A stretch of 64,000 bases of DNA, from contig NZ_JAHUZF010000006.1 of NCBI RefSeq assembly GCF_019218295.1, positions 1,240,001 through 1,304,000 on the forward strand, in the 5' to 3' direction. This document shows, one piece after another, positions 39,177-46,699 of the stretch. Under the pieces are notes generated by a model. That model was not told the DNA's origin. It saw only the letters and a program-made list of their open reading frames with translations, and searched no databases. Position numbers and translations under genes: made by a program. Positions within the stretch are counted from its first letter, which is position 1, and every line of letters starts with the position of its first letter. This stretch comes from Maritimibacter sp. DP1N21-5. Its GTDB lineage: Bacteria; Pseudomonadota; Alphaproteobacteria; Rhodobacterales; Rhodobacteraceae.

Positions 39177-39908
39177 ATGAACAGACGAAGGACACATCAT
39201 TCAGGCTACACGGGCGATCGGGACGAGTCCTACGCCCGCGAGGATCAGCGGCGCGGCTTTGACGAAGCGGCCTGGGGGCGGGGTCGTCGCGACAACCCGG
39301 ACGCGAGGTTCGACGCACCCTATGGGCGCGAGGACTACGGCGACCATTTTGGCGAGGGCGCCGGATACTGGGAGGGTGAGCGCCATCCCGACCGAAGCCG
39401 TGGGTGGCCATCCTCCACCCGCGATGTCTATGGCCGCTGGGGCGGCGACCCCTTCTTCGGCTATCCGCCGACCGGGCCGTACCGCGGGAACTGGGCCGAC
39501 CGCACCTATGGGCGCCGGAATCAGCGGAGGCGCGACGACGACCGCGACTTCCTCGATCGGGCCTCGGACGAAGTGTCGTCGTGGTTCGGCGACGAGGACG
39601 CCGAGCGGCGTCGGGAAATGGATCATCGTGGCCGTGGCCCCAAGTCCTACCAACGCTCGGACAGCCGCATCGAAGAGGACGTGAACGACCGCCTGACCGA
39701 CAATGCGCGCGTCGATGCCACGGAGATCTCCGTGACTGTGAAGGACCGTGAAGTGACCCTCGACGGCACCGTCGATTCCCGAGGAGCCAAGCGGGCGGCA
39801 GAGGATTGCGCCGACAGCGTGAGCGGCGTCGAGCACGTCCAGAACAACCTTCGCGTCCAGCGCGATGGCAGCCCGTCGCGGACCTCCGCGACAGGACGCA
39901 GCTCCTGA
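39177..39908 (+). CDS. BON-domain protein with SWFGD motif
   Basis: 243 residues, very hydrophilic. The N-terminal ~140 residues are rich in Arg, Asp, Gly and Tyr (REDQRRGFDEAAWGRGRRDN), with SSWFGDEDAERRREMDHRGR marking a family of stress-related BON proteins. The C-terminal BON domain reads EEDVNDRLTDNARVDATEIS, VTVKDREVTLDGTVDSRGAK and AEDCADSVSGVEHVQNNLRV. BON domains are thought to bind phospholipid or attach to the envelope. No signal peptide is evident. AAAGGAG lies 8 bases before the ATG. Confidence 0.85.
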   Translation: MNRRRTHHSGYTGDRDESYAREDQRRGFDEAAWGRGRRDNPDARFDAPYGREDYGDHFGEGAGYWEGERHPDRSRGWPSSTRDVYGRWGGDPFFGYPPTGPYRGNWADRTYGRRNQRRRDDDRDFLDRASDEVSSWFGDEDAERRREMDHRGRGPKSYQRSDSRIEEDVNDRLTDNARVDATEISVTVKDREVTLDGTVDSRGAKRAAEDCADSVSGVEHVQNNLRVQRDGSPSRTSATGRSS

Positions 39909-39926
39909 GCGATGCTGAACGCGGAA

Positions 39927-39950
39927 GGGCGGCCCATGTGCGGGCCGCCC
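39927..39950. terminator. Hairpin between BON and ECF sigma genes
   Basis: Perfect 9-base inverted repeat GGGCGGCCC / GGGCCGCCC with a 6-base loop between convergent genes. No long T-run on either side, so Rho-independent function is likely but unproven. Confidence 0.5.
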
Positions 39951-39969
39951 ATTCGGCGCCGTCCCCCGA

Positions 39970-40599
39970 TCACGGCCCGTCGTCACCCAGAGACGCAATG
40001 ACAAGGCGGCGCGAACGGTTGACGCGGCTTTTCACGGTGCCCACCCGGATGCCGCACAGCTCGGCGCTCGTTTCATAGGTTTCGCCAAGCATCACGACGA
40101 GGACGAAGAGCCTTCGGTAGTGCGGCGGCAGGTCCCTGACCGCGCGCATGACCTCTTTTCCGCGCAAAGACCATTCCTGTGTTGCGGGCGAGGACACGTG
40201 TTCCGACACGCAGCCTTCCGGTCCGGTGACTTCGCGACGACGTTTGGCAATCTGGTTGTAAAACGAGTTGCGCATGATCACGAACAGCCAGGCCTTCAGG
40301 TTCGTGCCGGATCGGAACTTGTCCTGATACCGCACGGCCTTGAGCAGCGTCTCCTGCACAAGGTCCTCGGCATCGGTCGCGTTGCGGGTTAGCGAGCCGG
40401 CGAAACCGCGCAGTGCCGGAAGCCATTCGATCGTGAGGTCAGGGTCGAGGCCCACGTCGGACTTGGCCGGAGAAACGACCGCTCGTTTCGGTGCAGGTTC
40501 GGGTATTTTCCGCTGTCCGGGCGCCGGGCTGGAGGACCGCCTCCGGCAATTGGACATTCTCTCGTCCCGGTCAACGGAAAGGCTCGGCAGCGCGTTCAT
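39970..40599 (-). CDS. ecfG: EcfG-like ECF sigma factor (general stress response)
   Basis: 209 residues. Sigma2 region: LTRNATDAEDLVQETLLKAV and FRSGTNLKAWLFVIMRNSFY followed by NQIAKRRREV, which closely resembles the EcfG consensus (GTNLKAWLFTILRN.FY). Sigma4 region: LPPHYRRLFVLVVMLGETYE and ELCGIRVGTVKSRVNRSRRL. The ATG at 40599 has GAGGAGGTCTGAA before it. No phyR or nepR is adjacent, which is unusual for EcfG loci. Several GGAAC-N16/17-(C/T)GTT elements in the window are candidate targets. Family assignment is by eye; another ECF group is possible. Confidence 0.78.
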   Translation of the reverse strand: MNALPSLSVDRDERMSNCRRRSSSPAPGQRKIPEPAPKRAVVSPAKSDVGLDPDLTIEWLPALRGFAGSLTRNATDAEDLVQETLLKAVRYQDKFRSGTNLKAWLFVIMRNSFYNQIAKRRREVTGPEGCVSEHVSSPATQEWSLRGKEVMRAVRDLPPHYRRLFVLVVMLGETYETSAELCGIRVGTVKSRVNRSRRLVIASLGDDGP

Positions 40600-41079
40600 T
40601 TCAGACCTCCTCATCAGGTGGCGGGCGAGCAACCCGCACCACTGCTTCATTCATCGCCATGTGACGCGGATTTGGGACTGCGTCAGCGACCTGGAATCAG
40701 GGAAAAGCGGGGGCGTTGGAGGGGAGACAACATAGTTTAAACGTCAGTCTCGACGGCGGACTCTGGCTTACACGCCGGACGTGAACGGGCGAATTGTGGT
40801 CGGCAGAAAGACCGCGTGTCGAAGTTCAGGAACAAAGTCTCGCAGGAGAACGTTTTATTCCCTAAGCCTTAAACAGGGAGATTCCTGAGACCGAAGCATC
40901 GCGTTCCTGCTTCGGGAATCACCGGAAAGCGGCGACATGGCCAGACGCGCGGTGAGGGCCATTCTGCCTCGTGGAGATCTTCGGGGGGGTGGTCCCACGA
41001 CCGTTCGGCCGCCAGGCCGCGCGCGTGGGACACCTTATCAATACAGTCCTCGGAGGAAACGACGCCACGCGCGCGGAAC
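40600..41079. other. Intergenic region (480 bases) upstream of the ECF sigma gene and downstream of galU
   Basis: No convincing gene. It holds the GGAAC-N17-CGTT element at 40829 on the plus strand and, just downstream, a perfect hairpin CCGAAGCA-N9-TGCTTCGG (40891-40915). No EcfG-type element was found facing the sigma gene itself. A 77-codon open frame at 40937 has poor codon usage and is not accepted. Confidence 0.6.
40829..40854 (+). promoter_or_regulatory. Orphan EcfG-type promoter facing an apparently gene-free stretch
   Basis: GGAAC (40829-40833), 17 bases, CGTT (40851-40854): an exact consensus match. It points away from the sigma factor gene into about 220 bases with no accepted gene, containing the hairpin at 40891-40915. 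It might drive a small RNA. Confidence 0.5.
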
Positions 41080-41874
41080 CTACTCTGCGGCCACTGTTTC
41101 CTTTCTCAGACGGTCACTGCGCACCGCCTGGGTGGCGGAAAACCAGCCTTCCTTGTCTCCGCAGTCGTAACGGCAGCCAGAAAACTGGAAGGCGTAGAGC
41201 CGGTCCAATCCGGCGATGGCATCGGTAAGCTGGATCTCGCCCCCTGCCCCCTCGGTCGTCTTTTCGAGAACGGGCCAGATCTTCTCCGACAAGACGTATC
41301 GACCGACCACCGCAAGGTCAGAAGGCGCATCTGCCGGATCAGGCTTTTCAACCAGCGTGCGCGCCGGCAGGACCGCGGAGCCGACACTCGCCATGGCCAG
41401 ATCGAACATGCCATAGCGGCTGCTTTCGGCACGGTCCACGCGCTGCGCTGCGGCCAGGCAGTCCATGCTCGCAGGATCAAAGACATCCGCCATTTCCGCG
41501 AGCACCGGCGCGCCAAGAATGAGGTCATCCGGCAGGAGCACGCCCACGGGTCCCGGCAGCACCTCGGGCCGGGCGCTCAGGACGGCGTGGCCAAGACCAA
41601 GGGGCTCTCCTTGATCGACGGAACGAACCTCCACGCCGGCGAAGGAAGGTTCTTGGGACATCAGATGCTCGACATAGTTCGAAATCCCCGGCTTCGTTGC
41701 TCGACTGACAAAGACGAGGCGTTGCGCGCCCGACGCCACGGCTTCTTCCAGGGCGAAGAGTAGAAGGGGCGTGTCGTATATCGGCAAGAGCTCCTTCGCG
41801 GTTGCGTCCGTCGCGGGGCGCATTCGAGTGCCACTACCCGCCACGGGCAGGACCACAGTTGCTAATCGTGTCAT
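41080..41874 (-). CDS. galU: UTP-glucose-1-phosphate uridylyltransferase (GalU-type)
   Basis: 264 residues, shorter than the ~295 usual for GalU. Nucleotide-binding start VVLPVAGSGTRMRPATDATA followed by KELLPIYDTPLL; later PVGVLLPDDLILG, ARTLVEKPDPADAPSDLAVV, GRYVLSEKIW and GEIQLTDAI, all in GalU order. It makes UDP-glucose for polysaccharides and glycolipids. The C-terminus ends soon after CGDKEGWFSATQAV. An EcfG-like element upstream suggests stress induction. Another nucleotidyltransferase of this family remains possible. Confidence 0.85.
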   Translation of the reverse strand: MTRLATVVLPVAGSGTRMRPATDATAKELLPIYDTPLLLFALEEAVASGAQRLVFVSRATKPGISNYVEHLMSQEPSFAGVEVRSVDQGEPLGLGHAVLSARPEVLPGPVGVLLPDDLILGAPVLAEMADVFDPASMDCLAAAQRVDRAESSRYGMFDLAMASVGSAVLPARTLVEKPDPADAPSDLAVVGRYVLSEKIWPVLEKTTEGAGGEIQLTDAIAGLDRLYAFQFSGCRYDCGDKEGWFSATQAVRSDRLRKETVAAE

Positions 41875-41911
41875 TAGATCGGTTCTCCTCCAAGGGGTTC
41901 TGGAGAGATCG

Positions 41912-41936
41912 AACAGACGGTCCCCGCAAATGTTCC
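41912..41936 (-). promoter_or_regulatory. EcfG-like promoter of galU
   Basis: On the minus strand GGAAC (41936-41932), 16 bases, TGTT (41915-41912). The implied start near 41905 gives a leader of about 31 bases to the ATG at 41874. Confidence 0.5.
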
Positions 41937-42050
41937 GGGCGTGTTTTCAGACAGTTCGACTGGAAACGGCCGGTAACGTCCTCGGCTCGCCACGGCAGGT
42001 GTTTGCGGGCAAGCGTCCCAAGCCAATTCTTCAATTCGGAAGACCTGAAG

Positions 42051-42134
42051 TGGTGCGGGTGAAGGGACTCGAACCCCCACGCCAAAGGCGCCAGAACCTA
42101 AATCTGGTGCGTCTACCAGTTTCGCCACACCCGC
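42051..42134 (-). tRNA. tRNA-Leu (anticodon UAG)
   Basis: Acceptor stem GCGGGTG / CACCCGC with discriminator A and encoded CCA. The anticodon stem-loop CCAGA-TTTAGGT-TCTGG gives anticodon TAG. A class II long variable arm (CGCCTTTGGCG) follows, and a T-arm with GTTCGAGTC. 84 bases including CCA. Confidence 0.97.
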
Positions 42135-42273
42135 ACGTGCGCCGATTTAGCATCACCGCCCGGCGGATGCGAGGGGCACTGTGGCGAAATCGTGGAAATC
42201 TGCTTGGCGCTTTACGAAATCTAAGGTTAGCCTGTGGAAAAAAGAAAACAGGCAACCTTGAGCAGGTATCCAG

Positions 42274-42783
42274 ATGACCCAGATCGTGACGACCGTCGCG
42301 GCCGGCCAGTCCGTGCGCGTGACCCTTCCTCTATGCCGGTCGGGCCTCGGCCTCGGCGCCACGGTGATGACCGCTGACGGGGCGCTGCCCGTCGAATTCC
42401 TTGAACCCGGCGACAGGGTCGTGACCTATGACGCGGGGCTTCAGCGGCTTGACCGGGTCACTGTCCGACAGATCGCCGCCTGCGAGGCGATCCGCATCCG
42501 GCCTTCGGTGATGGACGACGATAACGGGCGAAACCTCGTGATCTCCGCGCGTCAGAAGCTCCTGATCCGCGACTGGCGGGCCGAGATGATCTTCGGGAAG
42601 AAGGCCGCGCTGGTCGAGGCACGCAGGCTGGCCGATGGCGCCTATTTTGCGCCGATGCAGGGGCGCGGGCCGGTGCGGCTCTTCCAGTTGCACTTCGCGC
42701 AGGCCCAGCATGTGGTGCATTTGGGTCAGGGCCTTCTGGCGACCTCGGCGGCAATGCCAAGAAAACGCGTCGCTCAGAATTGA
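42274..42783 (+). CDS. Hint-domain (hedgehog/intein-type) protein
   Basis: 169 residues. After a short leader (MTQIVTTVAAGQSVRVTLPL) comes a Hint_2-like module: ATVMTADGALPVEFLEPGDR, VVTYDAGLQRLDRVTVRQIA, NLVISARQKLLIRDWRAEMI and LFQLHFAQAQHVVHLGQGLL. The usual catalytic Cys/Ser of the splicing block A is not obvious here (position occupied near ATVMT). This is common in alphaproteobacterial stand-alone Hint proteins, so autoprocessing activity is uncertain. It follows the tRNA gene divergently. Confidence 0.8.
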   Translation: MTQIVTTVAAGQSVRVTLPLCRSGLGLGATVMTADGALPVEFLEPGDRVVTYDAGLQRLDRVTVRQIAACEAIRIRPSVMDDDNGRNLVISARQKLLIRDWRAEMIFGKKAALVEARRLADGAYFAPMQGRGPVRLFQLHFAQAQHVVHLGQGLLATSAAMPRKRVAQN

Positions 42784-42792
42784 GTGTCGAAC

Positions 42793-42876
42793 TTCGGCTG
42801 CGCCGAAATCCGACCGCTTGGGGAGAGGCTAGCCTCTCCCCAAACCCCTCTCCAAGGTATTTGTGAAGCGATGAAG
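42793..42876. repeat. Intergenic double-hairpin repeat element, copy 2
   Basis: Hairpin TTCGGC-TGC-GCCGAA (42793-42807), linker ATCCGACCG, then a perfect 26-base palindrome TTGGGGAGAGGC-TA-GCCTCTCCCCAA (42818-42843), then AACCCC...AAGGTATTTGTGAAGC and GATGAAG. It shares linker, order and tail with 14839-14912, while the stem sequences differ. It lies between convergent genes. Confidence 0.65.
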
Positions 42877-42901
42877 AGAGGCGCGACTGGGAAATTCGTG
42901 T

Positions 42902-43363
42902 CTAGAGAGGCAGTTGCGTGGTGAACTTGATCTCTTCCATCGACAGGAGCGCCGTCACGTTGAAGATCTTCACCTCGGAAATCAACGCCTGATAAAAAGT
43001 GTCATAAGCGCGGGCATTGGCGACGCGGACCTTGAGGATATAGTCGATCTCTCCGGCCAGGCGGTGCGCCTCCATCACCTCGGGGCGCGCGCGGAGCGTG
43101 CGCAGGAAGCGGTCCTGCCAGTCGGCCTCGTGCTCGGACGTCCGGATGAGCACGAAGAAACAGGCCTCGAGCCCCAGCTTCTCTGCGTCCACGATCACCG
43201 TCTGCGGACCGATCACCCCAGCCTCGCGCATCTTGCGAATCCGGTTCCAGACCGGGGTCTTGGAAGACCCCACCTTGGCCGCGATCACGTCGAGTGACTG
43301 GCTCGCATCTTCCTGCAGTTCCGCAAGGATTTTCCGGTCTATGTCATCGAGTTGTGACGACAT
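42902..43363 (-). CDS. Lrp/AsnC-family transcriptional regulator
   Basis: 153 residues. N-terminal helix-turn-helix DDIDRKILAELQEDASQSLD, VIAAKVGSSKTPVWNRIRKM; C-terminal RAM domain with MEAHRLAGEIDYILKVRVAN and YQALISEVKIFNVTALLSME. The ATG at 43363 follows AGGGAGCAAACAGGA. It is divergent from the DUF2849-cysI-cysH operon, so it most likely controls sulfur assimilation there; the effector is unknown. A longer open frame upstream lacks family similarity. Confidence 0.92.
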   Translation of the reverse strand: MSSQLDDIDRKILAELQEDASQSLDVIAAKVGSSKTPVWNRIRKMREAGVIGPQTVIVDAEKLGLEACFFVLIRTSEHEADWQDRFLRTLRARPEVMEAHRLAGEIDYILKVRVANARAYDTFYQALISEVKIFNVTALLSMEEIKFTTQLPL

Positions 43364-43460
43364 TCCTGTTTGCTCCCTTTCGGTGGACGATCGGTCCTTC
43401 GCTGCCATGCGGCAAGAACGATCATCCTTATTCGCCCCGGCTACTGGCCGGATTTTGGGA

Positions 43461-43475
43461 CAATGTTCTATATTG
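43461..43475. promoter_or_regulatory. Candidate Lrp operator in the divergent Lrp / DUF2849 gap
   Basis: CAATGTTCTATATTG, an imperfect AT-rich inverted repeat (CAAT / ATTG) in an otherwise GC-rich region. It lies 98 bases from the lrp start and 55 from the DUF2849 start. Position fits an Lrp-type site; sequence alone is weak evidence. Confidence 0.35.
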
Positions 43476-43529
43476 AGAGGCAAGACAAGCCTGCGCTCTC
43501 GCAGGTGCAGCAAATGGACGGATACGACC

Positions 43530-43829
43530 ATGGCCAAACGATTTCAGCCCGGCGTCATCAGCGCCAACGACCTCATCTCGGGCAAGGTGATCTATCTTGC
43601 CGCCAACGACAACTGGGTCGAGCGGCTCGACGAGGGCGAGTTCATCACCGACGAGGCCCGCGCCGAGGTGCGGCTCGAGCTTGCACTCGGCCAGCCCGAG
43701 ATCGCCGTGGGGGCCTATGTCGCCCCGGCGGAGGCGACCGAGACCGGCATCCGGCCGGCGCACTTCCGTGAAGACTTCCGCGCGACCGGGCCTTCGGCGC
43801 CCGCCCGCAAGAGCTGGGGGATCAACTGA
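43530..43829 (+). CDS. DUF2849 protein of the sulfite reductase operon
   Basis: 99 residues. VISANDLISGKVIYLAANDN, WVERLDEGEFITDEARAEVR and YVAPAEATETGIRPAHFRED match DUF2849. The family is almost always next to cysI in alphaproteobacteria, and an electron-transfer accessory role has been suggested. The start is the ATG at 43530. Its stop overlaps the cysI start (TGATG). In many relatives a siroheme synthase gene cysG precedes it; none is seen here. Confidence 0.88.
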   Translation: MAKRFQPGVISANDLISGKVIYLAANDNWVERLDEGEFITDEARAEVRLELALGQPEIAVGAYVAPAEATETGIRPAHFREDFRATGPSAPARKSWGIN

Positions 43830-45487
43830 TGCTCGACGCAACCCAGAACGTGACCCGCACCTACCTCGACCGCCGGGTCGAAGAGTTTCGCGGCCAGGTC
43901 GCCCGCCGCATCGACGGCTCGCTCACCGAGGACGAGTTCCGCCCCCTGCGGCTGATGAACGGGCTCTATCTTCAGCTTCACGCCTATATGCTGCGCGTGG
44001 CCATTCCCTATGGCACGCTCAACAGCGACCAGCTTGACGTGCTGGCCGAGATTTCCGAGCGCTGGGATCGCGGCTACGGCCATTTCACCACGCGCCAGAA
44101 CATCCAGTACAACTGGCCCAAGCTCACCGATGTGCCCGACATGCTGGGCCGGCTCGCCGACGTGAACCTGCACGCGATCCAGACCTCGGGCAACACGATC
44201 CGCAACGTGACCGCCGATCCGCTCGCCGGTGCCCATGCCGACGAGCTGATAGACCCGCGTCCGGTGGCCGAGCTTATCCGCATCTGGTCAACCGATCACC
44301 CGGAATACCAGTTCCTGGGTCGCAAGTTCAAAATCGCCGTGACCGGCAGCCCGAACGACCGGGCCGTGACCGCGGCCCATGACCTTGCCGTGCGCATCGT
44401 CGAGCGGGACGGAGAGATCGGCTATGCGATCCTCGTCGGTGGTGGCCTCGGGCGCACGCCCGTCGTGGGAAAGGTCATCAAGGATTTCCTGCCGCAGGCC
44501 GACCTCCTGCCCTATCTCGAGGCTGTTCTGTCGGTCTACAACCTCGCCGGACGGCGCGACAACAAATACAAGGCGCGCATCAAGATCACCGTGAACGAGA
44601 TGGGGCTCGAGGAGTTCTCGGTCCGCGTGGACGAGGCCTTCGCCCGAATCCGGCCCGAGTTCTCGGGCGCCGACCAGCATCTGCTCGCAGAGCTTCAGGA
44701 CGGCTTCGCCCGCCCGATGCTCGCCCCGCGCGACAGCGGCGCCTTCGAGGCCGCCTATGAAGCCGACCCGGTGTTCCGCTCCTGGGCGGACGTGAACCTG
44801 CGCCCGCATTTCGCCGAAGACTATGCCATCGCCATGGTCAGCCTGAAACCCCATGGGGGCGTGCCGGGGGATGCGAGTGCGTCGCAGATGCGCGTTGTTG
44901 CAGACCTCGCCCGCCGCTACGGCCAGAACGAAATCCGGGTGACGCAAGAGCAGAACCTCGTTCTGCCGCATGTGGCCAAGGCCGACCTCCCGGCCGTCTT
45001 CGCCGAACTGAAGGCGCACGGCCTCGCCACGGCGAACGCGGGCCTTGCGTCCGACATCATCGCCTGCCCCGGCATGGACTATTGCGCGCTGGCGACCGCC
45101 CGGTCGATCCCGGTTGCGCAGGAAATCTCGGAACGTCTCGCCGAGAACGAGATCGAAGTTGGCGAACTGGCGATCAAGATTTCCGGCTGCATCAACGCCT
45201 GCGGTCATCACCATCTGGGTGACATCGGTATCCTCGGGCTCGACAGGGCCGGTGTTGAGAACTACCAGATCACGCTGGGCGGCGATGCCGGACCCGACAT
45301 GAAGATCGGCGAAAAGACCGGACCGGGTTTCGCCTATGACGAAGTGGTGGATGCCGTGGAGCGGCTGATCCAAGCCTATCTCGACCTCCGGGCCGAAGGC
45401 GAACGCTTCCGCGACACCATCGCACGGACAGGGGCCGAGCCCTTCAAGTCCGCGCTCTACGACGAGGAAAACCGCCATGCCGCTTGA
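43829..45487 (+). CDS. cysI: Assimilatory sulfite/nitrite reductase hemoprotein (CysI-type)
   Basis: 552 residues. The two-fold ferredoxin-type repeat architecture of siroheme reductases is visible: GYGHFTTRQNIQYNWPKLTD in the first half and NEIRVTQEQNLVLPHVAKAD in the second. The 4Fe-4S/siroheme ligands are ACPGMDYC (Cys-X5-Cys) and GCINACGHH (Cys-X3-Cys). In this operon with cysH it should reduce sulfite to sulfide. It overlaps cysH by 11 bases. Nitrite reduction is an alternative that the context makes unlikely. Confidence 0.93.
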   Translation: MLDATQNVTRTYLDRRVEEFRGQVARRIDGSLTEDEFRPLRLMNGLYLQLHAYMLRVAIPYGTLNSDQLDVLAEISERWDRGYGHFTTRQNIQYNWPKLTDVPDMLGRLADVNLHAIQTSGNTIRNVTADPLAGAHADELIDPRPVAELIRIWSTDHPEYQFLGRKFKIAVTGSPNDRAVTAAHDLAVRIVERDGEIGYAILVGGGLGRTPVVGKVIKDFLPQADLLPYLEAVLSVYNLAGRRDNKYKARIKITVNEMGLEEFSVRVDEAFARIRPEFSGADQHLLAELQDGFARPMLAPRDSGAFEAAYEADPVFRSWADVNLRPHFAEDYAIAMVSLKPHGGVPGDASASQMRVVADLARRYGQNEIRVTQEQNLVLPHVAKADLPAVFAELKAHGLATANAGLASDIIACPGMDYCALATARSIPVAQEISERLAENEIEVGELAIKISGCINACGHHHLGDIGILGLDRAGVENYQITLGGDAGPDMKIGEKTGPGFAYDEVVDAVERLIQAYLDLRAEGERFRDTIARTGAEPFKSALYDEENRHAA

Positions 45488-46202
45488 AGCTCTGGCCTTC
45501 CCGGATCGGCTTGAAACCGCAGCCCGGATCAATGCGCAATTCGACCCGATGGACGCGCAGGGCGTGGTCGAGGCGGCGCTGACCGAACACGGGCATATCG
45601 CGCTGGTGTCGTCCTTCGGCACCGAAAGCATCGTGCTTCTGGACATGGTCAGCCGCGTCGACCAATCCGCCCCGGTGCTGTTTCTGGAAACCGGCATGCT
45701 CTTTGCCGAAACGCTCGACTACCAGAAGGACGTGGCGTTGATCCTCGGCCTGACCAATGTCCAGATCGTGCGCCCCGCGCCCGAGGACATCGAGGCGAAG
45801 GACCGCTTCGGAAGGCTTCACATGGCAAACACCGACGCCTGCTGCGACATCCGCAAGGTGCTGCCGCTCGAACGCGCGCTGACGCCTTTCGACGGCTGGA
45901 TCACGGGTCGCAAGCGCGCCCATGGTGGCCAGCGGGCCGAGCTCGATCTGGCCGAGATCGAAGGGCACCGGATCAAGTTCAATCCGCTTGCCCATTGGTC
46001 GGGTCAGGAGCTCCGCGACTACATGAAGGCCCATGGCCTTCCGAACCATCCGCTGACCGCCAAGGGCTTCCAGTCCGTCGGCTGCGCCCCCTGCACCTCT
46101 GCCACGAAGCCCGGCGAAGACCCCCGAGCGGGCCGCTGGCGCGGGTCGGACAAAGAAGAATGCGGGATCCATTTCATCGACGGAAAGGCGGTGCGCCAAT
46201 GA
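45477..46202 (+). CDS. cysH: APS-type phosphoadenylyl/adenylyl-sulfate reductase
   Basis: 241 residues. ALVSSFGTESIVLLDMVSRV is the nucleotide-binding start; LFLETGMLFAETLDYQKDVA follows. The presence of a Cys-Cys pair (DACCDIRKVLPL) and Cys-X2-Cys (GCAPCTSATKPGED) marks the 4Fe-4S-containing APS-reducing subtype. The catalytic C-terminal KEECGIHF is intact. It supplies sulfite to CysI. The start overlaps the cysI end, and the stop overlaps the DUF934 start. Confidence 0.95.
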   Translation: MPLEALAFPDRLETAARINAQFDPMDAQGVVEAALTEHGHIALVSSFGTESIVLLDMVSRVDQSAPVLFLETGMLFAETLDYQKDVALILGLTNVQIVRPAPEDIEAKDRFGRLHMANTDACCDIRKVLPLERALTPFDGWITGRKRAHGGQRAELDLAEIEGHRIKFNPLAHWSGQELRDYMKAHGLPNHPLTAKGFQSVGCAPCTSATKPGEDPRAGRWRGSDKEECGIHFIDGKAVRQ

Positions 46203-46636
46203 CCGATCAACCCACAGCGAACCAGATCGTGACCGACGCGGGCTTCGCGCCCGACGACTTCGCCACCGGCTTCCTCGCGCTCGAGGGCGTGTCGGCGGGC
46301 GCGGGCTGTGACGACTGCGGCATCGACCTGTCGCCCTCCGACGACGTGAACGCGCACCGCGAGCTGCTTCTGCGCGCCAAGGCGATCCGGATCTCCTTCG
46401 GCTCCTTCGCGGACGGGCGCGGCTTTACCACCGCGCGCCAGCTTCGCCTCATGGGATTCACCGGTCGGCTGCGCGCCGGCGCCGGGCTCATCGCCGATCA
46501 ATACGCCATGGCGCGGCGTGCCGGTTTCGACGAGGTCGAGATCACGCCGGCCCTCGCCGCCCGCCAGCCGGAAGAGCAATGGCTCTTCCGCGCCGACTGG
46601 CAGGCATATGACCATCAGTCGCGGCTGCGCGGGTAG
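46199..46636 (+). CDS. DUF934 protein of the sulfur assimilation operon
   Basis: 145 residues. IRISFGSFADGRGFTTARQL and RLMGFTGRLRAGAGLIADQY are the DUF934 core. The family is found only next to cysI/cysH and is regarded as an oxidoreductase-like accessory. The N-terminus has CDDCGIDLSPSDDVNAH. Start ATG overlaps the cysH stop. Confidence 0.9.
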   Translation: MTDQPTANQIVTDAGFAPDDFATGFLALEGVSAGAGCDDCGIDLSPSDDVNAHRELLLRAKAIRISFGSFADGRGFTTARQLRLMGFTGRLRAGAGLIADQYAMARRAGFDEVEITPALAARQPEEQWLFRADWQAYDHQSRLRG

Positions 46637-46699
46637 ACCCGCCGCCGCATACCCCCTATACGACCGAGGAAAGGGCGGGGTCCAAGCGACCCCGCGATC

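Noticed and set aside
40937..41170. 77-codon open frame in the gap next to the ECF sigma gene
   Set aside because: Rare codons (AGA, AGG, GGA) unlike the neighbours, Arg/Pro-rich shadow-like composition, and a 3' end overlapping galU antisense.
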